Part shown: in pieces, positions 35,353 through 46,434 of the stretch
Layout: each line of letters begins with the position of its first letter
How positions within the stretch are numbered: position 1 is the first letter of the stretch
NCBI GenBank assembly: GCA_025716815.1
Contig: JAIXMN010000012.1
Span: forward strand, 744,001 to 808,000
Source: Dichotomocladium elegans
Taxonomy: Eukaryota; Mucoromycota; Mucoromycetes; Mucorales; Lichtheimiaceae
Length of the DNA stretch: 64,000 nucleotides
Reading direction: 5' to 3'
Notes under the pieces: generated by a model
The model's input: the letters and a program-made list of their open reading frames with translations, nothing else
What the model was told of the DNA's origin: nothing
Databases searched by the model: none
Program-made: the position numbers and the translations under genes

Positions 35353-37832
35353 ATGACCGAAGCGCCTCAGCATATCTCTTCGGCGTTTGAACACTCTGCA
35401 GCTATGGATCTAGGGGTTTTCTTGCCTCCTGGAAACAATCTGCTGGATATACCCGGTTCAAATGGTTCCCTGAGCATACCATCTTCGTCATCCTCGGTCG
35501 CCCCTTTGAATGGGTCAACCACCATTGCGCAGCATATCACATACCATATCGCCCAGATAGATGCTCAGGATGCTGCAACACAGCAACAGCAACCTTTAGT
35601 TACATATCATCCTAGCACTCAGAACGGCGGTGAACTCATCGATCATTCAAACCAGCATGTTGCTGAGTGTGTTGTCGAAACATCTCCCAACAAACGTTAC
35701 GGTCGGCTTAACCTCGTACTCGGAAAAGGCGCGTTCAAGGTTGTGCATAAAGCAATCGATCATGAAGAAGGCTATGAAGTTGCCTGGAACGTACTGCAGG
35801 TAGAGACAAAATAAATAAAGAAAAGTGTAACACCAGTCAATCATTAATCTCCATCACAGATTAGTCAACATGACAGCACAAAAGATATCCTTCACGAAAT
35901 CGAGATCCTCAAGTCAGTTCGTCACCCAAACATCATTGCCTTTCACGATGCATGGAGCAATAAGAATGAGCTCGTGTTTGTGACCGAACTGATGACCTCG
36001 GGTACGTTACGCGAATACATCCGCAAGCTGAGTTTGCCGAACCCAAAGATTGTCAAACGATGGAGTCGTCAGATTCTCAAGGGCCTCGCCTATCTCCACG
36101 AGCACGACCCGCCCATCATTCACCGCGACATCAAATGCGACAACATCTTTATCAACGGCGCACACAACGAAATCAAGATTGGTGATATGGGCACTGCTGA
36201 GAATATGTTGGTTGGAAACAAAAAATACACTTTGATCGGTACCCCGGAGTTCATGGCCCCGGAGATGTATGAGGAACGCGGCTACTCCGTAAAAGTCGAC
36301 ATCTATGCTTTTGGTATGTGTCTGCTAGAGATGGTCACTGGCGAATATCCCTATGCCGAATGCACCAATGCAGCCCAGGTGTATAAAAAAGTGTCGCAGG
36401 TACAGTGCGCGAATGGGGAGGAAGGCTACTTAAGGTCCTCAGATCCGAGTTTCCTTGGACAACTAATTCGATTTTACTTAGCATATCAAACCAGAGTCTC
36501 TAAGCAAAGTACCTAACCAGCAGGTGCTTGATGTCATTAATAGTTGTCTGTCTGATAACGAGAACGAGCGGTAAATATTATCGGCGACTCGGATTGTGGC
36601 TTTTTTAAGAGGTACATTACTGACGACGGACTTCTTGTGGGTGGTTGGATGATGACTCCTTTGGTTGCGGGCAATAAAGGCTGTCGGCTCAGGAACTGCT
36701 GGAATGCTCGTTCCTGGCCGTTGAGCCTGATGTGCAGCTGCTTGCAACTGATCCTTCACATAAGCTTTTAACCTTGCAGGTTGTCTTCAAGGGCTCCGAC
36801 AAGGTGTCGGTCAAATTTGAATTCAACGTGGTACGTGTCACGAGCTGCTGTTTATTTATTTTCACTTCTCGTCCGACCTACTGATGACAAGGATGTATAT
36901 GTAGGAAAAAGATACAGCCGAGGAGGTGGTCGCCGAAATGGTACGCTGATATATAAGGGCAATGGGAGGTCATAAAAAGGCGGAGCGAACATAGCTTTAC
37001 TGAGCAGGCAAGCTAGATTGAGGAACAGGTGCTTCCTGAAAAGTACCAGCATTGGATCACCGGAGAACTCAATCGGGTGCTTCGAGATATCGGCAAGGAG
37101 GATTCCGATGGAGACGGCCTTGGGGACATTGGTGGCACGCGCGCTGTATGGCGACGTGACAATGATACTCAAAACGAACTAGACAGGGCACGGCAGGATT
37201 TGACCATGATGTCCGAACGCGTGCGTGAAGCTGAGCGAAGAAGGGAGATGCTTGAGAAACAAATGTTGCAAGCAGAAGAGCGATTAAGAGATGCAGAGAT
37301 AGAGCTTGAACGAATTGCGACGCGGGCAAGGTATGCAGAGCGAGATAGAACGCAAGAGGACATCGGCGACTGACAGGCAATTCAACAAAATCCATAGCAA
37401 GAACACGGACGACATTGAAATCAATGACGAAGAGCGACTTGCTCCTATGAACATGACCGAGCAAGAAGCACCCCTTGTGAGCACTAAATGTATGCAGGGC
37501 CTGTGTCCCAAAGTTGGGAAACATCGGGCTATGCATGTGCTGACTAGATCATACGGATAATAGGTTTCACGGATGATAGTGACATCGACGATTTTGTCCG
37601 GGAGACCGCAGCAGCCACGAACCGCGGAGCTGATAAGGCTGAGGAATGGGCTGCCAAGTTTAAAGACCAGGATATCATGACTGTCGGGGACCTTCGGGGC
37701 CTCTTAGACGTGGATTGGGCGGCCATTGGCCTGACTGTGTTTGCTCAACGTGCACTCAAGAATATGCTTCGCAATAATGGAAAAAACCCAAAAAGCACGG
37801 ATCTTTCCTCTGTCGCTGCAGATGAATACTGA
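35353..37832 (+). CDS. WNK-family protein kinase with OSR1_C/PF2-like and C-terminal SAM-like domains
   Basis: Ser/Thr kinase of the WNK ('with no lysine') class. After a low-complexity N-terminus, the glycine-rich loop reads [20 protein letters not shown] with the catalytic lysine moved into the loop (F-K-V-V) and Asn-containing VAWN where other kinases have VAIK. The catalytic loop is [13 protein letters not shown], the metal-binding motif IKIGDMGTA, and activation/APE segment [17 protein letters not shown]. Exons downstream give [52 protein letters not shown] and [12 protein letters not shown], the OSR1_C/PF2-like module, then a coiled coil ([20 protein letters not shown]). A final exon joined through a GTATGC donor near 37491 encodes a helical SAM-like domain ([20 protein letters not shown] ... 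[15 protein letters not shown]). In animals and plants WNKs sense chloride and osmotic stress; the fungal role is not established here. Confidence 0.88.
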
Positions 37833-38529
37833 TAACAAATGGCGGTCACTACTTTGTATACACTCTTCTATTTCCTCCCATTATCTGTATGAATATATAC
37901 CCTCATCCCGGATCTTCATTCGGCTCTATAACATATCATCGCTGAAAACCAGAAGTTCTGGGGATGATCGAGACAAAACCAAAAGAGCAGGGCAGAAAGT
38001 CGCAGGTTCGACTAGCATATCAACGACCTTTTGTATTTACTGCCCCATTTAGATAATAATGAATCTTGAAACAATAGACCCGAGGGATGCTGATACTGTA
38101 AGATGAACCAGTGGGAGCCCGTACTTAATTAACGGGCAAAGATAATGTTTCCCTGATCGTGGTCTGTAGTTTGAAAGAGTTTATTATGTACGGATGGGGA
38201 AACGCAACGAGAAAGTGCTCGATGACCATATGCCAATGCGCAGTAGGACATATCCACCCGGAAGGATGAAACGGATTTTACACCTCCATACATGGGCAAG
38301 GTCATGTGGTTGGTGTGCACGACTGACCTGAGCTGATGAACCATGTTGTTGATGAGGAAACGCACTCTTCAATAAATTGGCTTTCCCACACAGAATGTCT
38401 CCCGAGATTGACATCCTCTGGTAACCCTGAGCCTCTTGCTATGCATCCCTCGAGTAAGAAGATAGAAATATTTAGATGAAAGAAGTGGAAAGCTCATATT
38501 ACGAATTTTCCGGTACATCCGTCATTAAA
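37833..38529. other. 700 bases, one unassigned minus-strand frame
   Basis: The minus strand 38129-38414 carries overlapping frames (FLINNMVHQLRSVVHTNHMT and onward) with no recognised family. Probably decayed. The region 38701-39432 downstream of the transposon fragment likewise shows no recognisable gene, only a 132-codon minus frame (38911-39309) rich in basic residues. Confidence 0.35.
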
Positions 38530-38700
38530 AAAGAGAATCGACTCGTGCAAAGACTCAAGAGCGTCTTGACTAGATGCGCCGATAAAACAAAAACTGCGGT
38601 CAATTTTAGGAATAAAAAAAAAGACGCTTAACATGGACTATGAAAGAGTCCAGAAAAGACTACATTAGTGATTATTGAATAGCCAGGTACCATTTCACCA
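38530..38700 (+). mobile_element. Tc1/mariner transposase fragment
   Basis: CAAAGACTCAAGAGCGTCTT followed by GACTAGATGCGCCGATAAAA corresponds to CCAAGAGCGCCTTGACTGGG TGCGC in the copy at 19.17 kb, then a degraded match to the IDFRKNC segment (GTCAATTTTAGGAATAAA). Only the middle of the element is recognisable. Confidence 0.5.
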
Positions 38701-39432
38701 TAGATTAGGGCTCTTAAAATCCTAACGCACGAGGTCGGTAAAAGTGGCCATGCACGGATAGTTCCTGAAAGATGGATGTCTGGATAGGCTTCGTATTACG
38801 TCGGGCAGCAAAGTGAGAGGGTCATGGAGAAGAATTGTGCAGTACGTTCTGCTGTCCAAAGAAGCACAGCGCGCAGAAGACATCAGTTCCCTTGTCCTCG
38901 CCCCTCATCGTCATTCTTGAGGCGTTCCTTGTGACACGACTGGACGAGATCTAACACAATTGCAGGTCCGTCTTGATAGGCCTGGACCTGGCTGACTATA
39001 CTGTTTATCAAAGAGTGCGCCGAGTAGCGATTTTGGAATGCAGCCTACCAGTATGGCTTCTTTAGGGCTTCTATGCGCTCCGCGCGGGCCCTGCTTCCGC
39101 TTGTTGGACGTTGCCGCATCTCCCCGATTCCTCGGGCTTTCCTCCGGTCCCTCTACAGCTATTTTCGCCTTGATCCTCAACAGATCTGGCCTATGTACTT
39201 GTCTTGATTTTTTTCCCCTTTCACCATTGTCACCGTAACGGTGCATATGGCTACCTGCGGAGACAGTTGGAACGTACTGTAGAAGATACCTCACTCTGCC
39301 TTCCTTCACCTAGTACTGGATGAAGAAAGTCCGGTTTCCATTTTTAATACTGTTGGGTGTAACAAGCCAAAACTATTACATATCTTCCTTCTGGGGAACA
39401 TCATAAGCTCTTTTACCTTTCTTACCTATTGC

Positions 39433-39954
39433 ATGCCATCTTACTTTTCTCCTACAGACCCTCCCCATTCTTGCTCGTCATCAGCCGCGCGTACTGGTGA
39501 CCATTGCACACAGGACCTCCCTGCAAAGAATTCAATGGGAATCTCCCAGCAACCACCGCCACCACCTCCTTATTATGCACCGCCCGAAGGTCCTCCTCCT
39601 CCTCCTCCTCTTCAACAGCAGCAGCAACCCTCTCCCCATGTATTTCCAGCACCTCCTTCCTATGGCACCGTGGCAGGAACTACGGTCACAAATTGGACTC
39701 AATTACGTGATGAGCCCCAGACTGTGCTCTGTCCTCACTGCGGCCAACTCGTCGAAACAATGACCGATTACCAGAATGGAAGCGCAACCTTCTTTAGTGC
39801 GATCTTTCTATTTCTCTTTGGCTGCCATTCGGGCGGCTGTCTTATCCCCTTCTGCTGCCCAATGTGTCAAGATGTCGTTCACACTTGCCCCGCCTGCCAC
39901 TTGCCTGTTGCAACCTATTCCCGTCTCTCACAACAAGCAGTATATGAAACCTGA
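39433..39954 (+). CDS. LITAF/SIMPLE-domain membrane-associated zinc protein
   Basis: Single-exon frame of 173 residues. The N-terminal half is proline- and glutamine-rich (PPPPPPYYAPPEGPPPPPP). The C-terminal half is a LITAF domain: VLCPHCGQLVETMTDYQNGS, a hydrophobic insert FFSAIFLFLFGCHSGGCLIP and FCCPMCQDVVHTCPACHLPV, with the two CxxC knuckles flanking a membrane-dipping helix. LITAF proteins associate with endosomal or lysosomal membranes, and the proline-rich arm usually contains sorting or ubiquitin-ligase binding motifs (a PPxY-like PPPPPYYAPP is present). Start at 39433 or, equally possible, at 39535 (MGISQQ). Confidence 0.85.
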   Translation: MPSYFSPTDPPHSCSSSAARTGDHCTQDLPAKNSMGISQQPPPPPPYYAPPEGPPPPPPLQQQQQPSPHVFPAPPSYGTVAGTTVTNWTQLRDEPQTVLCPHCGQLVETMTDYQNGSATFFSAIFLFLFGCHSGGCLIPFCCPMCQDVVHTCPACHLPVATYSRLSQQAVYET

Positions 39955-42313
39955 AAAAAAAAAAGAGAGGGGACGCGCATGTGGACCAGACGGAGAGAAC
40001 GAGAGAGAGAGAGAGAGAGAAGAGGAAGAATAAGAAGAAATAGAGTAAGGAAGACTAGGGGCGGACATCTATTCGCTGTTATCAACGCTATCATCTCTAT
40101 TTTGTAATACCATGATAGAAGTGTTTGTTGGTCATGGCAACCGCGAAATTCTTGTCATCGAGTCAGCACGTTTGTTTGAAGCCAGAGTGGGGAGGTTATT
40201 CCAAGGATCGGTGTTGTACAATGGGACTGGGTCTACGCATCGTATGACGCATCGTATGACGCACCAGCGCTCTATTTTGACTGATCAGCTCAGGACAAAT
40301 TCCTCAGCTGATGGGAGATCTGTGTAAGGCTGCTCATTGTTGGGAAGAGACAGTGCTTCAAGCAAATAATGTCGCGACCGACTAAAAGTGATATGGGGCA
40401 CATCGATCTCTGGAACTTGAAAAGATATAATACACTTGACCTCTTTTTTTATGAGCATGGAAAATGTTGGTGATGAGAACGGTGGCCCTGAGCATATGGA
40501 TTATAGTGTTGAATCCCTTGTCACTCATACTGATCCCTTGAAAGGTGCAACTTTTAGTGCATAAAATGAGATTATGTCTCATATGCGCGCACCCGCCCCC
40601 CAGGTCAATGTTCAAGTTCTTCGATTTTTAAAATCGATTAGTGCATGAGTGCATCAGCAACACCGTGCGTCTTGACCAAAGAACTCCAAACGGGCCTTGT
40701 TCATTTCATGGACGCCAATCCTCTAACACTGTCGCTGAAGATATTGAGCATTTGAAGCGATTCGGTGTACCAAAGTTTCATGCAGTACTCGATATACATT
40801 AGAGCTTAACCCCAATAAATAATTCTGGATAGTGGCAAAGAGTATGGCTAAGCGCCATGGATTTTTGAGGATATGCTCGTGATGTTCATGGCGTTCACGG
40901 CAAAAGAGGACTTGGTAGTTTAATGATACCCGGATTTAAAGATTGGCGTCGTTGCTACATTCCGGAAAACGGTGGTTCCAGTCTTACATGCCAGCACTGT
41001 TGCCAATCCATGAACTCCTTAACGAAATCGTTTGTAAATGTTATGAAGTTGACAAGGTTGTTGGAGGAGGTGGTGGTATCATTAATTCGACTACATGACG
41101 ATAGATTCTGATTCATCTATAGGTATCAGGCCTTCCAACAGTGGATAAAGACCCTCTTTATTGAATACCGTGAACTGTCCCGCTATAACCGGTATTTCCT
41201 GCGCTACTTGGAGGATTATGTGATCTCCTTTCTAGAGTGAGTGGTTGCTTCCTTCTAGCTTACCATTACATTGCTGGCTTTTGGCGTCTCATTAGCGGCC
41301 AATCTACGGCTTATCCCAGCAGAAGAAAGGATGCGCAACCAATTCTTTTAAAATACCCTTCTCGTGAAAACCCCCCATGGTGCTTAGCCTTACCCTTTGC
41401 CACCTTCTAGAATTGTTTGATTGGGTTAAGCTCTAGAGAATTAAGTAGAAAGATCCGCAGATTTGTATCCCCGGTACTCAATATACTTCTTTATGCTTCC
41501 AACCAATATTCAGTACCTTCAGCGACAGCTGCAGACGACACTTGGGTACGAGTAAAATTGATTCACTGCATAGAACAGTGGATGATAAGTTTTAGTGATA
41601 AAGAACGAGGTATGATTATAGGGGATTTGTTTATAGAGAAAATCAAACAATCATCAGGCCCGATCAAAAAAAATGATGAGCTTTCAGCCTTCCAACATAC
41701 ACAGTTACTGACTAACCACTTTAAAATGGGTAAGTCCTCATCAACCCAATCTAGAATAGCCTTCTTACGTTCTTCATTGAAGATATTTAAAATGATCTAT
41801 GCGTCCACGTTTCTTCGAAATTACTCACTGGGTTTTTTAATATCGTGAGGCTTCTCCCTGGGCCGGACGGACATGCATTTTTTGCCTGTTTGAAGCAGTT
41901 GATGCGATCGAACATCGTCTTGAAAATGTGAGCCTATCTTGATCAATATAAGTTGTGTAATTTGAGAGTAGAAGCACCTCTTTCTTTTCGTCAGAATGTT
42001 ACCATTTCTTTTCCACATGGGAATATGCGTGGTAGCAATCCCAGAGTTACCGGTCGCAAGGTAAGCGGCTGTAGCACACAAGCGGTATGGTGGAAACGAA
42101 AGAGATTGAGGAAAGTATGTCTCCTCATCAGTGACATAGCCCATAGGCGCAGGGCAGCCATGCTCATCTACAACATGGCCCTGTCCATCATTCAGAATGT
42201 TGAAGGAAGAAAGACCATGAGATTAAAGAAGCGGACGCATGTCATTTTTGCGCAAATATATGGGAAATAATGTATATATGTGTCCGGAGGAGCGTTTTGG
42301 AGTGAGAGAGCAA
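39955..42313. other. 2.4 kb without assigned gene; GA repeat and gene-like debris
   Basis: A (GA)n tract lies at 40001-40020, and CGCATCGTATGA is repeated in tandem near 40235-40260. From about 40940 to 41240 and 41417 to 41848 the plus strand has protein-like sequence (YQAFQQWIKTLFIEYRELSR; WVRVKLIHCIEQWMISFSDK) with stops between, of no recognised family; probably a decayed gene. Frames at 41821-42144 and 41953-42270 are not convincing. Confidence 0.35.
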
Positions 42314-43573
42314 CTACAGTTTCTCATTTAGCATGTCCTTTAGTCTTGTTACATCCTTTGCAAAAGTCCGGATAACAGCACCGATATTCTCGCTAGCCTG
42401 CTGATCCTCATTGATCGACCATCGAAATCCGGCCTCGTCATCGAGATAGCTTAACTTTGGTATTTTTTCCTCCTTGGTTACAGCTGCTTCGACCGTCAAA
42501 TTGGGCGTCACTTCTGTGCTCGTGTCCTTTTGCAGTTCGTCAAGCAGATGGGGCGGAATGGTCATATAGTCGCAGCCTGCCAATTCAACCACTTCTTCCT
42601 TGGTGTTCAGGGACGCGCACATGATAATAGTCTTGTATCCTTGCTGTTTGTAATAGTTGTAAATCTTCTTGACAAACATGACACCTGGCTGCTCTTCGAT
42701 CACGTAGGATTGGCCGGTCGAGTTCTCATACCATGCTGTCAGTCGATTGACAAAGGGCGAAATGAGTGTGACACCAGCCTCGGCGCATGCGACCGCTTGG
42801 GCAAACGTAAACATGATTGTCAAATTGCAATGGATGCCATACTCCTTTTCAAGCACCTGCGCATATTTGCCATTCAACGGGTGGAAAATAAGGTAGTAGT
42901 AGTAGTAGTAGTAGTAGTATGGTGCGTGAGTAACACATTGCATACTATTTCCCATCACTGTTTAAAAACATTTTGTTACCTTTGCAGCCTGTATACCTTC
43001 CCACGTTGCCCCAATCTTGATCAAGACACGGTCCTTTGATATTCCAAATTCTTCGTATAATGCAATCAGCCGGCGTGCCTTTTCGATGGTACCGTCCTTG
43101 CTGAACGACATGAAAGCATCCGCCTCGGTGGATACCCGACCGGGCACCACTTTGAGTGTCGCGCATCCAAAGAGCACCAGCAGGATATCCATAGCCCATT
43201 CAAGTTGTTCAGTGCGATCCGATCTAGGTGTAGGCATTAGAATAGAAAGGAAACTTACGAGCAACGCCCTTGGGGGAGGATAATCTCCACCACTTGGCGT
43301 TTCCCTTCCCTTCCCCTCCATGCTACTTACGAACGCTCCTTGGCAAGCTTGACTGCCTCATCAATGAGTTTAGCGTACTGGGGCATTTGGGTAGCTGCAA
43401 AAATCAAAGACGGGTTCGTGGTCGCATCCTGCGCCTTGTACTGCTGGATAGCTGTCAAAAATAATGATAAGCACCTAATGAATGTAAACCTGCATGCACA
43501 GCTTACTCTGAAAGTCTCCCGTGTCAGCGACGACAGTGGTATAATTCTTTAATTGGTCAAGAAGCGAAAGCAT
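42314..43573 (-). CDS. TAL1: transaldolase (pentose phosphate pathway)
   Basis: Cytosolic enzyme transferring a three-carbon dihydroxyacetone unit from sedoheptulose 7-phosphate to glyceraldehyde 3-phosphate. The start [20 protein letters not shown] is at 43573. Exons carry [36 protein letters not shown] sequence ending in [20 protein letters not shown], then [18 protein letters not shown] with the Schiff-base lysine in [10 protein letters not shown]. After an intron holding a (TAG/CTA)n repeat comes [60 protein letters not shown] and a C-terminus ending [16 protein letters not shown]. All catalytic surroundings are intact. Four introns; the one at about 42870-42980 is the longest. Confidence 0.95.
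42893..42919. repeat. trinucleotide repeat in a transaldolase intron
   Basis: Nine uninterrupted GTA/TAG units. It lies inside the intron between the [15 protein letters not shown] exon and the VLEKEYG exon, so length change would not affect the protein. Confidence 0.85.
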
Positions 43574-43694
43574 AGTTTGGGAAAGAGAAAAAAAGGGGAC
43601 CGGCAGTGGAACTTTTCGTGTATTATTTCTTTTGTACGCCAGGCCCCCCCCTTGAGACATGACCCTGTCATCTGACCTAATGTTGACCTGTGTC

Positions 43695-43964
43695 TCAATG
43701 CGCGAAGACCGGATCTATCTGCAACTTTAAAAGGCAACCAAGAATACAAAGAGCTACGACCGTTTGCACCGAAGCCATCTTTATTGACGGAGCATCCAAT
43801 CGAGGATCCTTGACTTTATAGCTTACGATCAGTATTGGATAATGACCTTCCTCCACCTGTACCACCCGCTCGATGTGAAGCAGAGGCTGGGAGCTACTTG
43901 CTGGCAACAGGGAGCCATGGTGAATTTCTGCTTTGTCCTCCTCATAGGCGTGCATCATTGTCAT
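43695..43964 (-). CDS. hypothetical small ORF, 89 aa
   Basis: An open frame starting MTMMHAYEEDKAEIHHGSLL with a C-terminal hydrophobic segment (VQTVVALCILGCLLKLQI) that could be a tail anchor. It lies upstream of transaldolase on the same strand, with no recognised family. May be a small gene or chance. Confidence 0.25.
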   Translation of the reverse strand: MTMMHAYEEDKAEIHHGSLLPASSSQPLLHIERVVQVEEGHYPILIVSYKVKDPRLDAPSIKMASVQTVVALCILGCLLKLQIDPVFAH

Positions 43965-44214
43965 TTTGTCTTGTCGATAAATAACACGATGTATCGGTGC
44001 TTGTAACCATCACTCCTCTGCGAAGTACCCCATGAACAGATACCTATATTTGTGCGAGCTCTCGCAAGAAGACCGTGTATAAGGTTTATTTTATTTTTTA
44101 CACTCTAGCGAAAGGACTGCTGTTGTCCTTCTGACGCTGTCTCATCAAACTCAACGTTGTTGTTGCAATACAATAGTGCGAATGTCATATCCGGCCATAA
44201 AGGTGCGGAGGGTT

Positions 44215-45952
44215 TTATTTTGCTGCATCCACAATCATTTGTATACCTGAGCTCGTGACATTTGGATTCTTCTCCAGAAACACGTCTCCAACAATGTGCC
44301 CAACCTTCTCAACCAACTTCTTTTTCTCATCATCTGTTGCCAGGTTTTTGTTCTCGTCAGTAGCTGCACTTGCCAGCCGCTCAAGTACAGTCTGCAATTG
44401 AAAGACAACCGTTAAATTGGATAGAAGCTTCCATATCGCTTTACGCTATAAAATATACACATACCACCAAGGCCTCTCTGCACTTCAGCGCGTCCTGTTT
44501 CCGCTGTGGATTGCCATTTTCAAGTGAATTCTGGAGGCAGCATTCCGCGTAAAACTTGATGTTCGGCATCATCAATACGCTTGTCACTTCGATTCCCATC
44601 TCATCCAATCCAATAATAGCACCATACTGGGTGGTGAGCGGCCGTGCCGGATCCAGGAATGCACGAAGCAGTGTCTTTGTGATACGAGGTTGGAGCGTGT
44701 GGTAGGCCGAGCCATACTGCCGGCAAATACTGGCAATGAGAGCCGCAGCTCGATGGCGGACTGACCAATGGTCTTGTGAAGGGTTTTCGCAGATTGTCCG
44801 GCCAACCAGGCAAGTAATAATGGGAGGAATCAGTTGATGGAGCTGTCATAACAGAGAAAAGAATGAGTTTTCGTGGTTCATTAATCAGCATCCAATCCTA
44901 TGTGAAAAAAAGCCCTACATAAGGTTCGACGAAGAGATGCTTGTTGTTGAGTATCGAGTGTGCCATGGAGAGCATAGCTCCCAAGACATCAAGATCCTTG
45001 TGATTCTGAGCGACTTTTTTGTGGATATGTTGCACAAAATAAGGAAGGAGCTGGTGGAGGCCGGGATCCAACCGTAGACTTTCAAATGCCTGTGATCGCA
45101 AACGTTCGTCGTCGCTGAGGACAGCTTCTGTAATCCGCTCAAAATACATTTGCAATTCTTTGGATAGAACGTGTTTTACAAGCGGTTTGACTTCGACTTG
45201 GTCAGAAAGACCATTTGCTGTACTGCCATGTGATTTTGGCTTTTTGGCCAAGAGATCGGCTTTGGCGTCTGCGAGCATTCAAAATTTTAGTGTTGCAGAG
45301 CAAAACATGCACCAGGTATATGATTATATATATGTATATATATATACCTCCAGGTGTAGGATTCTGTGGAATGGCAGGCTGGACACCCTCGATCGCCAAC
45401 CAATGTGCTGTAAAGGTAACGTCCAGAGGAATTTTCGGTAACGGTTTGCTGAGAATAGCTTCAAAATCGACTTCATGATCTTCAGTAAAGTAAATGTCGG
45501 ATGCGTTCACAGTCGTCTTGCGAAATTTGGGCGTATCGCTGGAAGAGTAACCGTATAATGGCTGATGAATCGACTATCTTAGTCTTCCATTTACGTTGTT
45601 TGGATTGTTATAGGTCTGTACCTCGACATTCTTGACGCGAAGGGCTGCGTTAATATCGTCGACGCTTAACTTCGATCGCTTTGAATTCCGCATAAACTTT
45701 GTTGCTTCCTATGGCCGGATCGTAGACATTAATATATCAATGTCACGCTTGGAACGTTAAAGGTGTTTACCTGGATAAGCTCGTGGACTCGGTACTCGAC
45801 ATCCTGTGCTAGCGCGGAGGCAACTTCATCTTTCAGATTGGATATCCCTAACGATTCACCAATGTTCTGTCCACAGCATAAGTCAGGTTCGCATGGTGGA
45901 AAATTGTCTTTTCGAATGTCACCTTTATTGTGTCTTTGGGAAAAACGCTCAT
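44215..45952 (-). CDS. TAF6: TFIID/SAGA subunit TAF6 (histone fold plus HEAT repeats)
   Basis: General transcription factor subunit; its histone fold pairs with TAF9 and its HEAT domain dimerises in the TFIID core. Exon 1 MSVFPKDTIK splits by intron from NIGESLGISNLKDEVASALA, QDVEYRVHELIQEATKFMRN and SKRSKLSVDDINAALRVKNV, the histone fold. Then PLYGYSSSDTPKF, SDIYFTEDHEVDFEAIL and PLPKIPLDVTFTAHWLAIEG, characteristic of TAF6. The C-terminal HEAT domain runs from VKHVLSKELQMYFERITEAV through DHWSVRHRAAALIASICRQY, LQPRITKTLLRAFLDPARPL and TTQYGAIIGLDEMGIEV to IVDAAK at 44215. About eight introns; one near 45300-45350 contains a (TA)n tract (about 45325-45347). The gene is complete. Confidence 0.94.
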
Positions 45953-46434
45953 GACACTATTTCTGCAGGTTGGGGGGGGGAAAGAAAGGGCCTTAGATCC
46001 ATTCCGCTTGGAAATTGATTTAGGACACCAGCCACACACGTAATAGTGGGAAGGGTTGGTTCTACATGTCCAATTCTCACAAAAAAAATACGTCCGTTGA
46101 CCAAGTAGTATTGGAAAACTCTATCTTATAGATCATATCATAGCCCTTAGGCCTTCTTTCGTGATCACTGCTAATGTACTCTATTCATCTTCGACCAAGG
46201 CCTTTTCACTTTAGCCGGAAGCACACGAGTGGGATTTAGATATGAACATGCATGTATGAAGCATTACATAGAACATGCCTGTCACTCTTAGCTACGCAAA
46301 AGGGCCTTCATCTTCCAGCGATGATAGTAGTAGCCCCTTTACAAATGATAGCGCAGGTATGAAGATTGAGCACGGTTCTGCCGTGGACATGGATTGAAGA
46401 TAAAAGCCATGAGCTGCAAATATATTTACAGAGA
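45953..46434. other. 480-base intergenic region
   Basis: 5' flank of TAF6 and 3' flank of the CENP-H-like gene. A G-run (45973-45981) is the only notable feature. No gene is supported. Confidence 0.45.
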
